Assembly: GCA_964638055.1 (NCBI GenBank)
Contig: CAZWXF010000026.1
Span: forward strand, 1 to 28,808
DNA length: 28,808 nt
Origin: Prado023 sp964638055
GTDB lineage: Bacteria > Actinomycetota > Actinomycetes > S36-B12 > CAIYMF01
Direction: 5' to 3'
Shown: positions 22,071-28,808 of the stretch, piece by piece
How positions within the stretch are numbered: the stretch's first letter is position 1
Layout of the letters: each line of letters opens with the position of its first letter
Position numbers and translations under genes: made by a program
Notes under the pieces: generated by a model
What the model saw: the letters and a program-made list of their open reading frames with translations, nothing else
Database searches by the model: none
Told to the model about the DNA's origin: nothing

Positions 22071-24977
22071 GTGGACTCAGATCACTCTCACGATCTGCCA
22101 CCACGGCCGCCCGTCACGCTGGGCGCCACCGGGAACGTGCCCCTCGCAACGGGGGAGACGCCGGCGCCGCGCCGGGTAGAGCCGCGCGGATCAGCCGGAG
22201 CCGAAGGGCTGCTTTGGGCGCGCTACCAGGCATCGCTGTCCGACTTCGTCAACCGCCCACGACCCTCCTGGACGGGATTCTCCGCCTGGCTGTCGAGCCG
22301 CGTGAGGACGGAGCGGGGCGGCTTCGTCGACAGGGATCTCAAGGACCGCTTGCTCCTGGCGGCAGCGGCCGACCCGGGCACGCCGACGCGAGCGCTGCTG
22401 GCCATGGCGGAGGCAGGCAGCTGGCGCCCCACGCCCGGTCAGCCGACCGTGGCTGGGACTGCACTGGCGCACCTCATCCCACGATGGCGCAGCGGCGAGT
22501 GGACGCCCACGGCCGGCGAAGTGATGGGCCTGCTCGATCAGGCAGGTGCAGCATGGCGGTTGGGGCGGGAGATCCTGCTCGCCTGTCAGGGACAGCCCCT
22601 GCCGATCGCCGGCGATGACCCGGCATACCTGGTGAGCGCGCGGGGGCGCGCTGCGGTGCTGGACGAGCCGGCGGCCTGGCCGGTAGCGGCCAGGGTCAGG
22701 GTGGGTCTCGCGGTTCGCAGCGGGGAGCTGCAGCGAGCCGCCACATCTCCCGATCGCTGGATACGGCTGGGCGTCGCGGAGAACGGTGCTGCCTCGCATC
22801 TGCTCGCGGGTCTCTCCCACGATCCCGATCCCCTCGTGGGGCGGCGGGCGGCCGTCCGGCGTCTGACCGCGAAGGGCGAGGGAACCTTGCCCCCGTCGGA
22901 CGACGCGGTGACCGACCGGACAGGCGTCGCCGTGCCCACCGAACCGGAGACCTGGTTCGAGTCGCAACTGGGGCCCGGAGTCTCGGCCATGACAACCCGG
23001 ACCAGGGTGGCGATCGCCGCCCACCGCGCCACCCCTCCCGACCTGCTCGCGATCCTGGCCCGGGACAGCGCCGAGGAGGTTCGCCTCGCGCTGCGGGTGA
23101 ACACGTCCACTCCCGCGGAGGTGCAGGCCCTCCTCGGGCCCGACCTGGCTGCCCTTGTCCGGATGGACACGATCCACCCGCTGACCCCCCACGATCGGCT
23201 GTGGGAGCTGGCGCGCTCGGACGAGGCGGGAGTCCGGGTCCGGGTGGGAGGCTGCCAAGCGGCGCCACCGGGGCTGCTGGAGGCTCTGGGACGAGACTCG
23301 GCGCAATCCGTGCGACGCGCCGTGGCGAGGAACGCGACCGCGCCCGCGGAATCCCTGGAGCGGCTGGCCCGGGACCTGGACTACTGGGTCCGGGAGGCCG
23401 TGGCCGAGAACCCAGCCGCGCCGGCGACCGCGCTGCGGCTGCTCGCATCCGATGCTGAGAGGTGGGTCCGGAAAAGCCTGGCGGTGAACCCCGCAGCGCC
23501 CGTCGATGTCCTGCGTCACCTGGCGGCGGACCCATCCGAGAACGTCCGAGTGCAGGTGGCCCGCCGTGAGGACGTTCCCCAGCACCTGCTGGAGCGCCTG
23601 TCGCGGGACACTGGTGTCTGGGTCCGTCGCGCGGTAGCCGGCAACCGGACTTCCGGCGAACTGCTGCTGACGGCGCTGCTCGACGATCCGGACACCGACG
23701 TCCGCCGGGCGGTGGCGGGACGCGACGACCTCCCGCCCGCGATGCTGGCCCGGCTTCTCGCTGACCCTGGATGGGGCGTGCGCGCCGCCGTGGCGGGCAG
23801 CGAGGCGACGCCCCTGCTGATCCTGACCAGCCTGGCCACCGAGGGCGACTACTCCGTTGGTCCGACGGCCATCCGCACCTTGGTGCGCCTGGCTGCCCGT
23901 GAGGCGGGGAACCACGGCTCGTCTGCTGCGCTGCTTGGGGAGCTGGCCAGTCACAAGGAGGGGCTGGTCCGTGCCGAGGTGGCTCGGAATCCCGCGACGC
24001 CGGTCGCCGTCCTCGAAACGCTGGCGTTCGACCGCGATGGGGCTGTCCAGGCAGCGGTGGCGAGCACACCCCGCCTGTCCGGCCGGGTGCTGGCGAAGAT
24101 GGCTCGGCGGGTCGACGCACCCGACTCCGTTCGGGGGGCCCTCGCGCGGAATCCGGCGACTCCACCGGAGGCCCTGGCGGCGTTGGTCACGCGCCCGCTG
24201 GACGATCACAGCTTCGCCCGGGGCAGTGAGGCGTGCGTGCATGTGGCCGCGAACCCCAGGACTCCGCCCGAGGTCCTGATCGAGCTGATCGACCATCCGG
24301 ATGGGGGCTGGGTCCTTGAGGACGACCGCTCGACCGAGTTCCGGGGGAACGCCGTGCGAGTGGCCCTGGCACGCAATCCGGCCAGTCCGCCCGAGGTCGT
24401 CCAGCGGCTCGCCGAACTCGAGGTCGGAGAGATCCTCGAGCGCCCCGACCTGACCGCAGCCAACCTGGTGGCCCTGTCCGCGACCCGGAAGGCCTCCAAA
24501 TCGGGTGCCGTCGCCGCACTGCTGGCGCGCATCCTGTCTGCAGACATCACGGTCGATCCGGATCTGGTCGAAGGCCTCTTGACAGCAGGGGGCGATGGCC
24601 GACGACTGCTCGAGATTCTCCTGGCCGATCCGGGGATGTCGCTGGAATCCGTGGCTGCCGCGGCGGCATCGGGGGTCGCCTCGAAGGCGGTTCTGAATGT
24701 TCCCGGCCCGACGGGGGGCTCACTGGCGGAGACAGGGGCTGTGGCCGCGGTGCTGGCGAACCCCCAGCTCGCAAGCGAGACGGTCCGCCTCCGCTCCGCC
24801 GCCTGCGCCTCCCCGGCTGCGCTGCGGACCGCCGCCAGGTCGGCGGATCCGGTCCTTCGGTGGGGGGCGGCGGCATCGCCGCGCGCGGGCCTCCTCCTGG
24901 CAGAGCTGTCCACCGACCCTGATCCCCGGGTCAGCGGTCTTGCCCTCCAACGCATCGCCCGGGCGCTGGTCCGATGA
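22071..24977 (+). CDS. Variant leucine-rich / HEAT-like repeat protein
   Basis: 968-aa solenoid protein. The N-terminal 40 residues are Pro-rich and the next ~180 form a non-repetitive helical domain. From about residue 224, and most clearly 337-595, a 26-residue unit recurs with consensus VRxAVAxNPxxPxxxLxxLAxD: ten consecutive copies, a break, then five more to about 785. The C-terminal ~180 residues carry looser copies. This matches variant leucine-rich repeat (LRV) families; AlkD-like HEAT repeats are the alternative. Neither catalytic motif nor signal peptide is seen, so a cytosolic binding or sensing role is inferred. GTG 22071 is favoured (GGAAGGGG 5 nt upstream); GTG 22065 is also possible. 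It is followed by a MoxR ATPase gene 45 nt downstream. Confidence 0.8.
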   Translation: MDSDHSHDLPPRPPVTLGATGNVPLATGETPAPRRVEPRGSAGAEGLLWARYQASLSDFVNRPRPSWTGFSAWLSSRVRTERGGFVDRDLKDRLLLAAAADPGTPTRALLAMAEAGSWRPTPGQPTVAGTALAHLIPRWRSGEWTPTAGEVMGLLDQAGAAWRLGREILLACQGQPLPIAGDDPAYLVSARGRAAVLDEPAAWPVAARVRVGLAVRSGELQRAATSPDRWIRLGVAENGAASHLLAGLSHDPDPLVGRRAAVRRLTAKGEGTLPPSDDAVTDRTGVAVPTEPETWFESQLGPGVSAMTTRTRVAIAAHRATPPDLLAILARDSAEEVRLALRVNTSTPAEVQALLGPDLAALVRMDTIHPLTPHDRLWELARSDEAGVRVRVGGCQAAPPGLLEALGRDSAQSVRRAVARNATAPAESLERLARDLDYWVREAVAENPAAPATALRLLASDAERWVRKSLAVNPAAPVDVLRHLAADPSENVRVQVARREDVPQHLLERLSRDTGVWVRRAVAGNRTSGELLLTALLDDPDTDVRRAVAGRDDLPPAMLARLLADPGWGVRAAVAGSEATPLLILTSLATEGDYSVGPTAIRTLVRLAAREAGNHGSSAALLGELASHKEGLVRAEVARNPATPVAVLETLAFDRDGAVQAAVASTPRLSGRVLAKMARRVDAPDSVRGALARNPATPPEALAALVTRPLDDHSFARGSEACVHVAANPRTPPEVLIELIDHPDGGWVLEDDRSTEFRGNAVRVALARNPASPPEVVQRLAELEVGEILERPDLTAANLVALSATRKASKSGAVAALLARILSADITVDPDLVEGLLTAGGDGRRLLEILLADPGMSLESVAAAAASGVASKAVLNVPGPTGGSLAETGAVAAVLANPQLASETVRLRSAACASPAALRTAARSADPVLRWGAAASPRAGLLLAELSTDPDPRVSGLALQRIARALVR
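23079..24415 (+). repeat. Array of 26-residue protein repeats
   Basis: At least fifteen units, mostly 26 residues (78 nt) apart, start with Val-Arg and contain an Asn-Pro turn. They are recognisable in translation only; the DNA has diverged, so this is not a simple tandem DNA repeat. Confidence 0.75.
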
Positions 24978-25036
24978 CCGCCGACCACATGTCCGCAGAC
25001 CCCCAGGAGGAGGGCGAGTTCTGTGCCTGTCAGTGA
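24974..25036 (+). CDS. Possible 20-codon coupling ORF
   Basis: ATG overlaps the repeat-protein stop (ATGA). The 20-residue frame runs into the next gene and stops at 25034-25036, just past its GTG at 25023. It contains the AGGAGGAGGG site used by that gene. It may only carry ribosomes across the 45-nt gap. A functional peptide is unlikely but cannot be excluded (it ends with a Cys-x-Cys). Confidence 0.25.
   Translation: MTADHMSADPQEEGEFCACQ
25005..25014 (+). promoter_or_regulatory. Strong ribosome binding site of the MoxR ATPase gene
   Basis: AGGAGGAGGG, 8 nt before GTG 25023. It fixes the start of the ATPase gene. Confidence 0.7.
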
Positions 25037-26126
25037 GTACGAGTCGGTCTACCTGGCACTTGACGTCTGCTTGGCGGCGGGCGCCCCGGTGATCCTCTGG
25101 GGTCCGCCGGGCCAGGGTAAGTCGTCGGTCATCCGAGACCTGGCCGCGAGCCAGGGTCGGATGCTCGAGGTGATCCTGGCCAGCATCCGCGAGCCGCAGG
25201 ACTTCGCGGGCCTGCCCGTCGTCAGCGACGCGGGAATGCGCCTGCTTGCCCCTGACTGGGCGACTCGGTTGGCCGCCGACGGCAACGGGATCCTGTTCCT
25301 GGACGAGGTCAACACCGCTCCGCCGAGCGTGCAGGCGGCACTGCTGCGGGTGAGCCTGGACCGGGTGGCGGGGGACTGCTACCTCGGGGACGGCACGAGC
25401 GTGGTGGCTGCGGCGAACCCGCCTGAGATCGCTGCGGACGGGTGGGACCTGGCTCCGCCCCTGGCCAACCGGTTCTGCCACCTGCCCTGGTCGCTGACCG
25501 TGGACGTCGTGCAGCACGGCTTCGCGGGCCGATGGCCGCGGTTCCCGGCGAGCACCCCCGACAGCGAGGAGGCGAGTGCCGCAGGGGCGCTGGAACGCGT
25601 CAGGGTGGGGTCGTTCCTGGGTGCCCGCCCGGAGCTGCTCACGGCCGTGCCGAAGTCCACGGCCGAGCAGGGCCGATCCTTCCCGACTCCACGGTCCTGG
25701 GAGATGCTGGCCACGCTGCTCGGGTGGTCGGCAGCCGCAGGGCTGCCACCGGAGGTGGACCGGGTCCTCGCGCTGGGGTGCGTGGGGCAGGGGGCCGCGA
25801 TCGAGTACCTGACCTTCCGGGACCATCTCGACCTCGCCGATCCGGAGCAGGTGCTGGCCGACCCGACCGGGGTGGTGATCCCGCGCCGTGCGGACAAGAT
25901 CTTCGTGCTGGCCGGAGCCACCGTGCTGGCGGCGTGCCGGGACGCGACGCCGACGCGGTGGCGGGCCGCCGGAACGCTCCTGGAGCGGATCGCCACCGCA
26001 GGCCATCCCGACATCGCCGTGACGTTCGCCAGGCAGTGGCTGCGCGCGCAGCCGGCGGGGGAGCCGCTGCCGGCAGACGTCCTGAGGTCACTGGTCCCCT
26101 TGCTGGCCGAGGCCAAGCTGCTGTGA
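25023..26126 (+). CDS. MoxR-type AAA+ ATPase
   Basis: 367-aa AAA+ ATPase. Walker A GPPGQGKS is at 27-34, Walker B ILFLDEVN at 90-97, sensor-1 AANPP at 130-134, and an LANRF motif at 147-151 with Arg150. The segment around ASIREPQDFAGLP is typical of MoxR/dynein-related ATPases. Such proteins act as remodelling chaperones for a VWA-domain partner, which here is encoded by the next gene (GTGA overlap). The C-terminal third is helical and includes RSFPTPRSWEM, a segment common in this subgroup. Start GTG 25023 has a strong ribosome binding site. The partner or client is inferred to be among the two flanking genes. Confidence 0.88.
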   Translation: MPVSEYESVYLALDVCLAAGAPVILWGPPGQGKSSVIRDLAASQGRMLEVILASIREPQDFAGLPVVSDAGMRLLAPDWATRLAADGNGILFLDEVNTAPPSVQAALLRVSLDRVAGDCYLGDGTSVVAAANPPEIAADGWDLAPPLANRFCHLPWSLTVDVVQHGFAGRWPRFPASTPDSEEASAAGALERVRVGSFLGARPELLTAVPKSTAEQGRSFPTPRSWEMLATLLGWSAAAGLPPEVDRVLALGCVGQGAAIEYLTFRDHLDLADPEQVLADPTGVVIPRRADKIFVLAGATVLAACRDATPTRWRAAGTLLERIATAGHPDIAVTFARQWLRAQPAGEPLPADVLRSLVPLLAEAKLL

Positions 26127-27610
26127 ACGGTCGGAGCCCCAGAGCTGCCGGAGCCGACACGGCGGGTCGGGCCAGGGCTGCGCACGCCCAGGCAACGCCG
26201 GCAGCCGAGCGACGCTCCCAGCAGGCGCGGACCCGGATGCTGGGTGCCCGGGTGATCGCCCAGGGCCGCTGGCCGTACGTGTCCAGCCTGCTGTTCACGC
26301 TGCGGCTCGTCGAGACCCCAGCCGCCGACGTGCCCACCATGGCGGTGGACGCCCAGTGGCGCCTGTACTACTCGGTGCCCTTCGTCCTGTCCTGCACCGC
26401 CGAGCAGCTCGCCACCGTCGTGCTCCACGAGTGCCAGCATCTTCTGCTCGACCACTCCGCGCGATTCGACGCCCTGAGGCAGCCGCGTGCGGCGCATCCG
26501 GACTGGAACCTCGCTGGCGACGTGGTCATCAACCAGGTCCTCGCCGACGCCCGAATGCCCTGGCCGAAGGAGCGAGGGGTCCGGTACGCCGACCTGGCCG
26601 ATCGTGGCGTGACGGCGGGGATGACCACGGAGGCCGCCTTCTTCGCGCTGCGCCGGGGCCCCTCTGCTCCGCCCACAGCGGGGCACGGGGGAGTGGACGG
26701 CGGCGTGAGCGCCGAGGGTCCGGGCGGGCACGGACCTGGAGTCGGCGAGGACAGCCGCGACCAGAGCACCGACGCTGCCGCCCGCCCCCCAGATGCGGGT
26801 CCTCAGCTCGGCAGCACGGCCGTCGGGCAAGCGTCGCCGCGCGCAGACTGCGGATCGGGGGCTGGTGGCCCGCCCAGGCCCTATGAGGTGGGGCCCGGTG
26901 ACGAGGATCACCCGCCGATGCCCCGGGCGCAGCAGGAGCTCGTGCGCGGCCAGGTGGCGCAGGAGCTGATCCGGCAGGGAAGGGCGCAGGGAGACGTCCC
27001 GGCCGGGCTGCTCCGTTGGGCCGAGGAGCTGCTGGACCCCGTCGTGGACTGGCGTCGCGTGCTCGCCGGGCAGATCCGCAGCGGTGTTGCCAGCGCAGCG
27101 GGCCGCCAGGACTTCACGTTCCGGTTCCCCTCACGGCGCGCCCACGCCCTGCGGGCATCCCTGGGCGGCGCCGTCCTGCCGGCGATGCGCAAGCCCCCAC
27201 CCCCGCGGGTGGCAGTCGTGATCGACACCAGCGGCAGCATCAGCGGCGACGAGCTGCGGGCCATGCTCACCGAGGTGCTCGGGATCGTCCGCGCGATCGG
27301 ACTCGAATCAGGCCTGACCGTCGTCCCGTGCGATGCGAAGGCGTACGACCCGATCCTCGTCCGTCGCGCCGGGGATGTCGCTGCCGCCCAGCTGCCCGGT
27401 GGCGGGGGGACGGACATGGGGGCAGGCATCGCGGCAGCCCTCCGACTGCGGCCCGCCCCGGACGTGGTCGTCGTCCACACCGACGGCTTCACACGCTGGC
27501 CCACCGAACCGCCGCACCCCACTGCTCGTGTCGTCGTGGCACTCACCGGGGCCCAGCAGCGGGGACTCGTCCCGGGGTGGGCCGACCCTGTCATCCTCGA
27601 CCGAAAATGA
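26123..27610 (+). CDS. Metallopeptidase-like and VWA domain protein (DUF2201 type)
   Basis: 495 aa, start GTG 26123 overlapping the ATPase stop. The N-terminal domain (to about residue 170) is metallopeptidase-like with HECQH (HExxH) at 102-106 and a further His at 111. A Gly/Pro/Asp-rich linker (about 175-275) of low complexity follows, then helices. The C-terminal VWA-like domain has the MIDAS motif DTSGS with Asp368, Ser370 and Ser372, a GGGTDMG segment carrying the MIDAS threonine near 430, and Asp454 in HTDGF. The architecture matches DUF2201-type proteins, which pair with MoxR ATPases. Whether the HExxH site is proteolytically active is unknown. The frame is open well upstream, but only this start respects the operon overlap. 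A strong hairpin follows. Confidence 0.85.
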   Translation: MNGRSPRAAGADTAGRARAAHAQATPAAERRSQQARTRMLGARVIAQGRWPYVSSLLFTLRLVETPAADVPTMAVDAQWRLYYSVPFVLSCTAEQLATVVLHECQHLLLDHSARFDALRQPRAAHPDWNLAGDVVINQVLADARMPWPKERGVRYADLADRGVTAGMTTEAAFFALRRGPSAPPTAGHGGVDGGVSAEGPGGHGPGVGEDSRDQSTDAAARPPDAGPQLGSTAVGQASPRADCGSGAGGPPRPYEVGPGDEDHPPMPRAQQELVRGQVAQELIRQGRAQGDVPAGLLRWAEELLDPVVDWRRVLAGQIRSGVASAAGRQDFTFRFPSRRAHALRASLGGAVLPAMRKPPPPRVAVVIDTSGSISGDELRAMLTEVLGIVRAIGLESGLTVVPCDAKAYDPILVRRAGDVAAAQLPGGGGTDMGAGIAAALRLRPAPDVVVVHTDGFTRWPTEPPHPTARVVVALTGAQQRGLVPGWADPVILDRK

Positions 27611-27631
27611 CGATGGTGGTGCCGCGAACAT

Positions 27632-27663
27632 CGGTGCGGGCCTGCGGTAGGAGGCCCGCGCCG
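27632..27663 (+). terminator. Terminator of the repeat-MoxR-VWA operon
   Basis: GGTGCGGGCCT pairs with AGGCCCGCGCC (11 bp, one G-U) over an 8-nt loop. It extends outward by a C-G and a T-G pair, and its base is 22 nt past the stop at 27610. Confidence 0.75.
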
Positions 27664-27777
27664 GGAACGGACCCATCGCGATGCGGAAGACGTCGTCACA
27701 GCGTGATCACGCCGCGCCGTGATCACGCTGAGCTCATCGACCTCGTCCACGATCGAGCTGAATTCCCCGACATCCAT
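27664..27777 (-). pseudogene. Faint Phd/YefM-antitoxin-like fragment
   Basis: On the minus strand from ATG 27777 the frame reads MDVGEF, then SSIVDEVDE, then ITARRDHAV. This recalls the start of Phd/YefM antitoxins (LxELVDEV...ITRxGxxxAV) but is about three residues short between the two blocks. No stop closes a normal-length antitoxin and no toxin gene is adjacent. It is either a decayed remnant or chance similarity. Confidence 0.18.
27699..27730 (+). repeat. 13-bp inverted repeat made of two palindromes
   Basis: CAGCGTGATCACG (27699-27711) and CGTGATCACGCTG (27718-27730) are perfectly complementary with a 6-nt loop. Each arm itself contains the 10-bp palindrome CGTGATCACG. It could be a terminator stem or a tandem operator for a dimeric repressor. 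Confidence 0.6.
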
Positions 27778-27878
27778 AGTCCTAGCGGCTTGGTTGAGGG
27801 GCAGGGATCGCGTGGACGGTCGGTGTCTTGGCGGTTCGGTCCGTGCAGGTGAGGCGCGACCAACGGCCCATGGAAGGG

Positions 27879-28385
27879 TCAGAAGATGGTGTCCGGGGCA
27901 GCGCCGTAGGTCACGTCGGGGGCTCCCGCCCATGCGAGCCCGTACCGGGTCACCGCGTTGCCGGCGGCGAAGACCGCTTCCTGGCTGGACTCGACAGGCT
28001 CGACCCACGGCCCGGTGGGGGTGACGGGTATCCGCTCGCCCCGCACGCCCAGCACGAACAGGTGCGTCCTGATCCTCGCCACCAACTCGGGGTCGCCCAT
28101 CATGTGGGGCTCGACAGACAGCCACACGAAGGACCGCGCCTCGTCGTCCCTCAGGGTGCCGGTCATCATCGTCGCCGCGCCGGCGGGGGCCTGTGCGGAG
28201 GCATCCTCGGCCTCCTCAGGCTCCCGGGACAGCCGGCGCGCCTGCCGGGCAAGCCACGCGTCGTATTCGTCGTAGCCCGGGTCGCCGGGGCGCAGCGGAA
28301 CCATCCCGTCACCGATCATCCCGTCGGGACCCTCGGCGCGCATCGGCGCCCAGATCGTGCCGTCCTCATCCTTGTGCACCGGCAT
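27879..28385 (-). CDS. Hypothetical protein, 168 aa
   Basis: No family recognised. The start is ATG 28385 because CAGGAG (28392-28397 on the minus strand) stands 6 nt upstream; the frame is open 7 codons further. The N-terminal ~45 residues are Gly/Pro/Asp-rich, a charged Arg/Glu/Ala stretch follows (about 45-75), and the C-terminal half looks like a compact alpha/beta domain with MMGDPELVARIRTHLFV and WVEPVESS segments. No signal peptide, membrane segment or metal motif. Codon use matches the window, so it is probably a native gene. It faces the VWA gene across a 268-bp spacer. Confidence 0.65.
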   Translation of the reverse strand: MPVHKDEDGTIWAPMRAEGPDGMIGDGMVPLRPGDPGYDEYDAWLARQARRLSREPEEAEDASAQAPAGAATMMTGTLRDDEARSFVWLSVEPHMMGDPELVARIRTHLFVLGVRGERIPVTPTGPWVEPVESSQEAVFAAGNAVTRYGLAWAGAPDVTYGAAPDTIF

Positions 28386-28515
28386 GGCTGGCTCCTGCCC
28401 TCTCACGTTGCAAGTCCTGTCTCCGCGCCACGTCCAGCCAGCCTCTCAGCTCGGACTGGGTAGGGGCCAGCTCGTACGCGTGGTGGTGCCCGGCAGCACT
28501 CAGCCTCAAATGCAC
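28366..28515 (-). CDS. Possible small ORF, 49 aa
   Basis: A minus-strand frame from GTG 28515 overlaps the start of the 168-aa gene by 20 nt. Third positions are GC-rich for its first ~35 codons and the peptide has a natural look (HHHAYELAPTQSELRGW). No ribosome binding site or -10 element is visible, so this is weak. Confidence 0.25.
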   Translation of the reverse strand: MHLRLSAAGHHHAYELAPTQSELRGWLDVARRQDLQRERAGASHAGAQG

Positions 28516-28808
28516 CGGGGCGGCGGGTGGGTTGATCGGTTCGTGACAGCGGAATGCCCTGCTGGTGGGCAGTATGGGGATCGCGACGTATCCGTACCGC
28601 CGGTCCAGGTGGCACCCCCCACGACCCGAGGACCCTGGAGAAGTCGGACCGACCGGCGGAATCATCGCGCCTGGGACGCCATCTCCACTCAGCTCTCAAT
28701 CCCGGCCTGCTCAGAAGGGGCCGAGGCCCTCATGTGGTGGATTGAGGCTCCAGCAACCTAGGTCCCTACTCCCTACCGGGCGAGTCGGGTGCGGACGCTC
28801 GGATGCTG
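28386..28808. other. Right edge, about 420 bp without a convincing gene
   Basis: Apart from the doubtful small ORF at 28366-28515, I see no frame with coding character, no RNA gene and no strong hairpin up to the end of the window. It probably holds the promoter of the 168-aa gene. Confidence 0.5.

Noticed and set aside
22191..24296. 701-codon minus-strand open frame
   Set aside because: Antisense shadow of the repeat protein; its apparent periodicity merely mirrors the 78-nt repeat of the real gene.
23079..24415. Regularly spaced repeats considered as a CRISPR-like array
   Set aside because: Periodicity exists only in the protein; DNA units are diverged and inside one reading frame. No cas genes.
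28357..28761. 134-codon plus-strand frame at the right edge
   Set aside because: No start signal, poor third-position bias, composition unlike a folded protein, partly antisense to the 168-aa gene.

Overview
High-GC (roughly 68-70%) actinobacterial chromosome. The evidence is the GC-rich third codon positions, the frequent GTG starts and a run of leaderless promoters: a TANNNT-type -10 hexamer lies exactly 6 nt before the initiation codon of sixA, serB, the 270-aa hypothetical, the ABC ATPase and nfeD, and a weaker match precedes pta. Gene content (SixA, two-ACT-domain SerB, NfeD/slipin pair, DRTGG-type Pta with AckA) also fits an actinomycete. I cannot name the genus.

Left half (1-12462), housekeeping: sixA and serB converge with overlapping 3' ends. 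A 270-aa protein of unknown function is divergent from a stand-alone ABC ATPase, which ends in a perfect 15-bp hairpin. Next come nfeD and a stomatin/slipin (SPFH) gene, a membrane-anchored PI-PLC-like phosphodiesterase, the pta-ackA acetate operon, a small helical protein whose 5' leader can fold over its ribosome binding site, and an exported SGNH hydrolase.

Middle (13018-21965), candidate defence operon: four co-directional genes with almost no spacing. The first encodes a long protein with a Cas4/AddB/Dna2-like PD-(D/E)XK nuclease carrying an Fe-S cysteine pattern. The second is an SF1B (Upf1/Dna2-like) helicase. The third and fourth are the Mod and Res subunits of a type III restriction-modification system. 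The arrangement looks like a Dna2-type nuclease-helicase split over two genes and welded to a type III R-M system. The target-recognition part of mod is markedly AT-richer than everything around it, which points to recombinational replacement. A strong hairpin closes the operon.

Right part (22071-27610), a second operon: a 968-aa protein built from 26-residue variant-leucine-rich/HEAT-like repeats, a MoxR-type AAA+ ATPase, and a protein combining an HExxH metallopeptidase-like domain with a VWA (MIDAS) domain. They are translationally coupled or nearly so and end at a 12-13-bp terminator hairpin. This resembles ternary 'repeat sensor + MoxR + VWA' systems, but its function is unknown.

Right edge (27611-28808): a short region with palindromes and a faint antitoxin-like frame, a 168-aa hypothetical on the minus strand, and about 0.4 kb with no convincing gene. 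I saw no rRNA, tRNA, CRISPR array, insertion sequence, integrase or attachment site.
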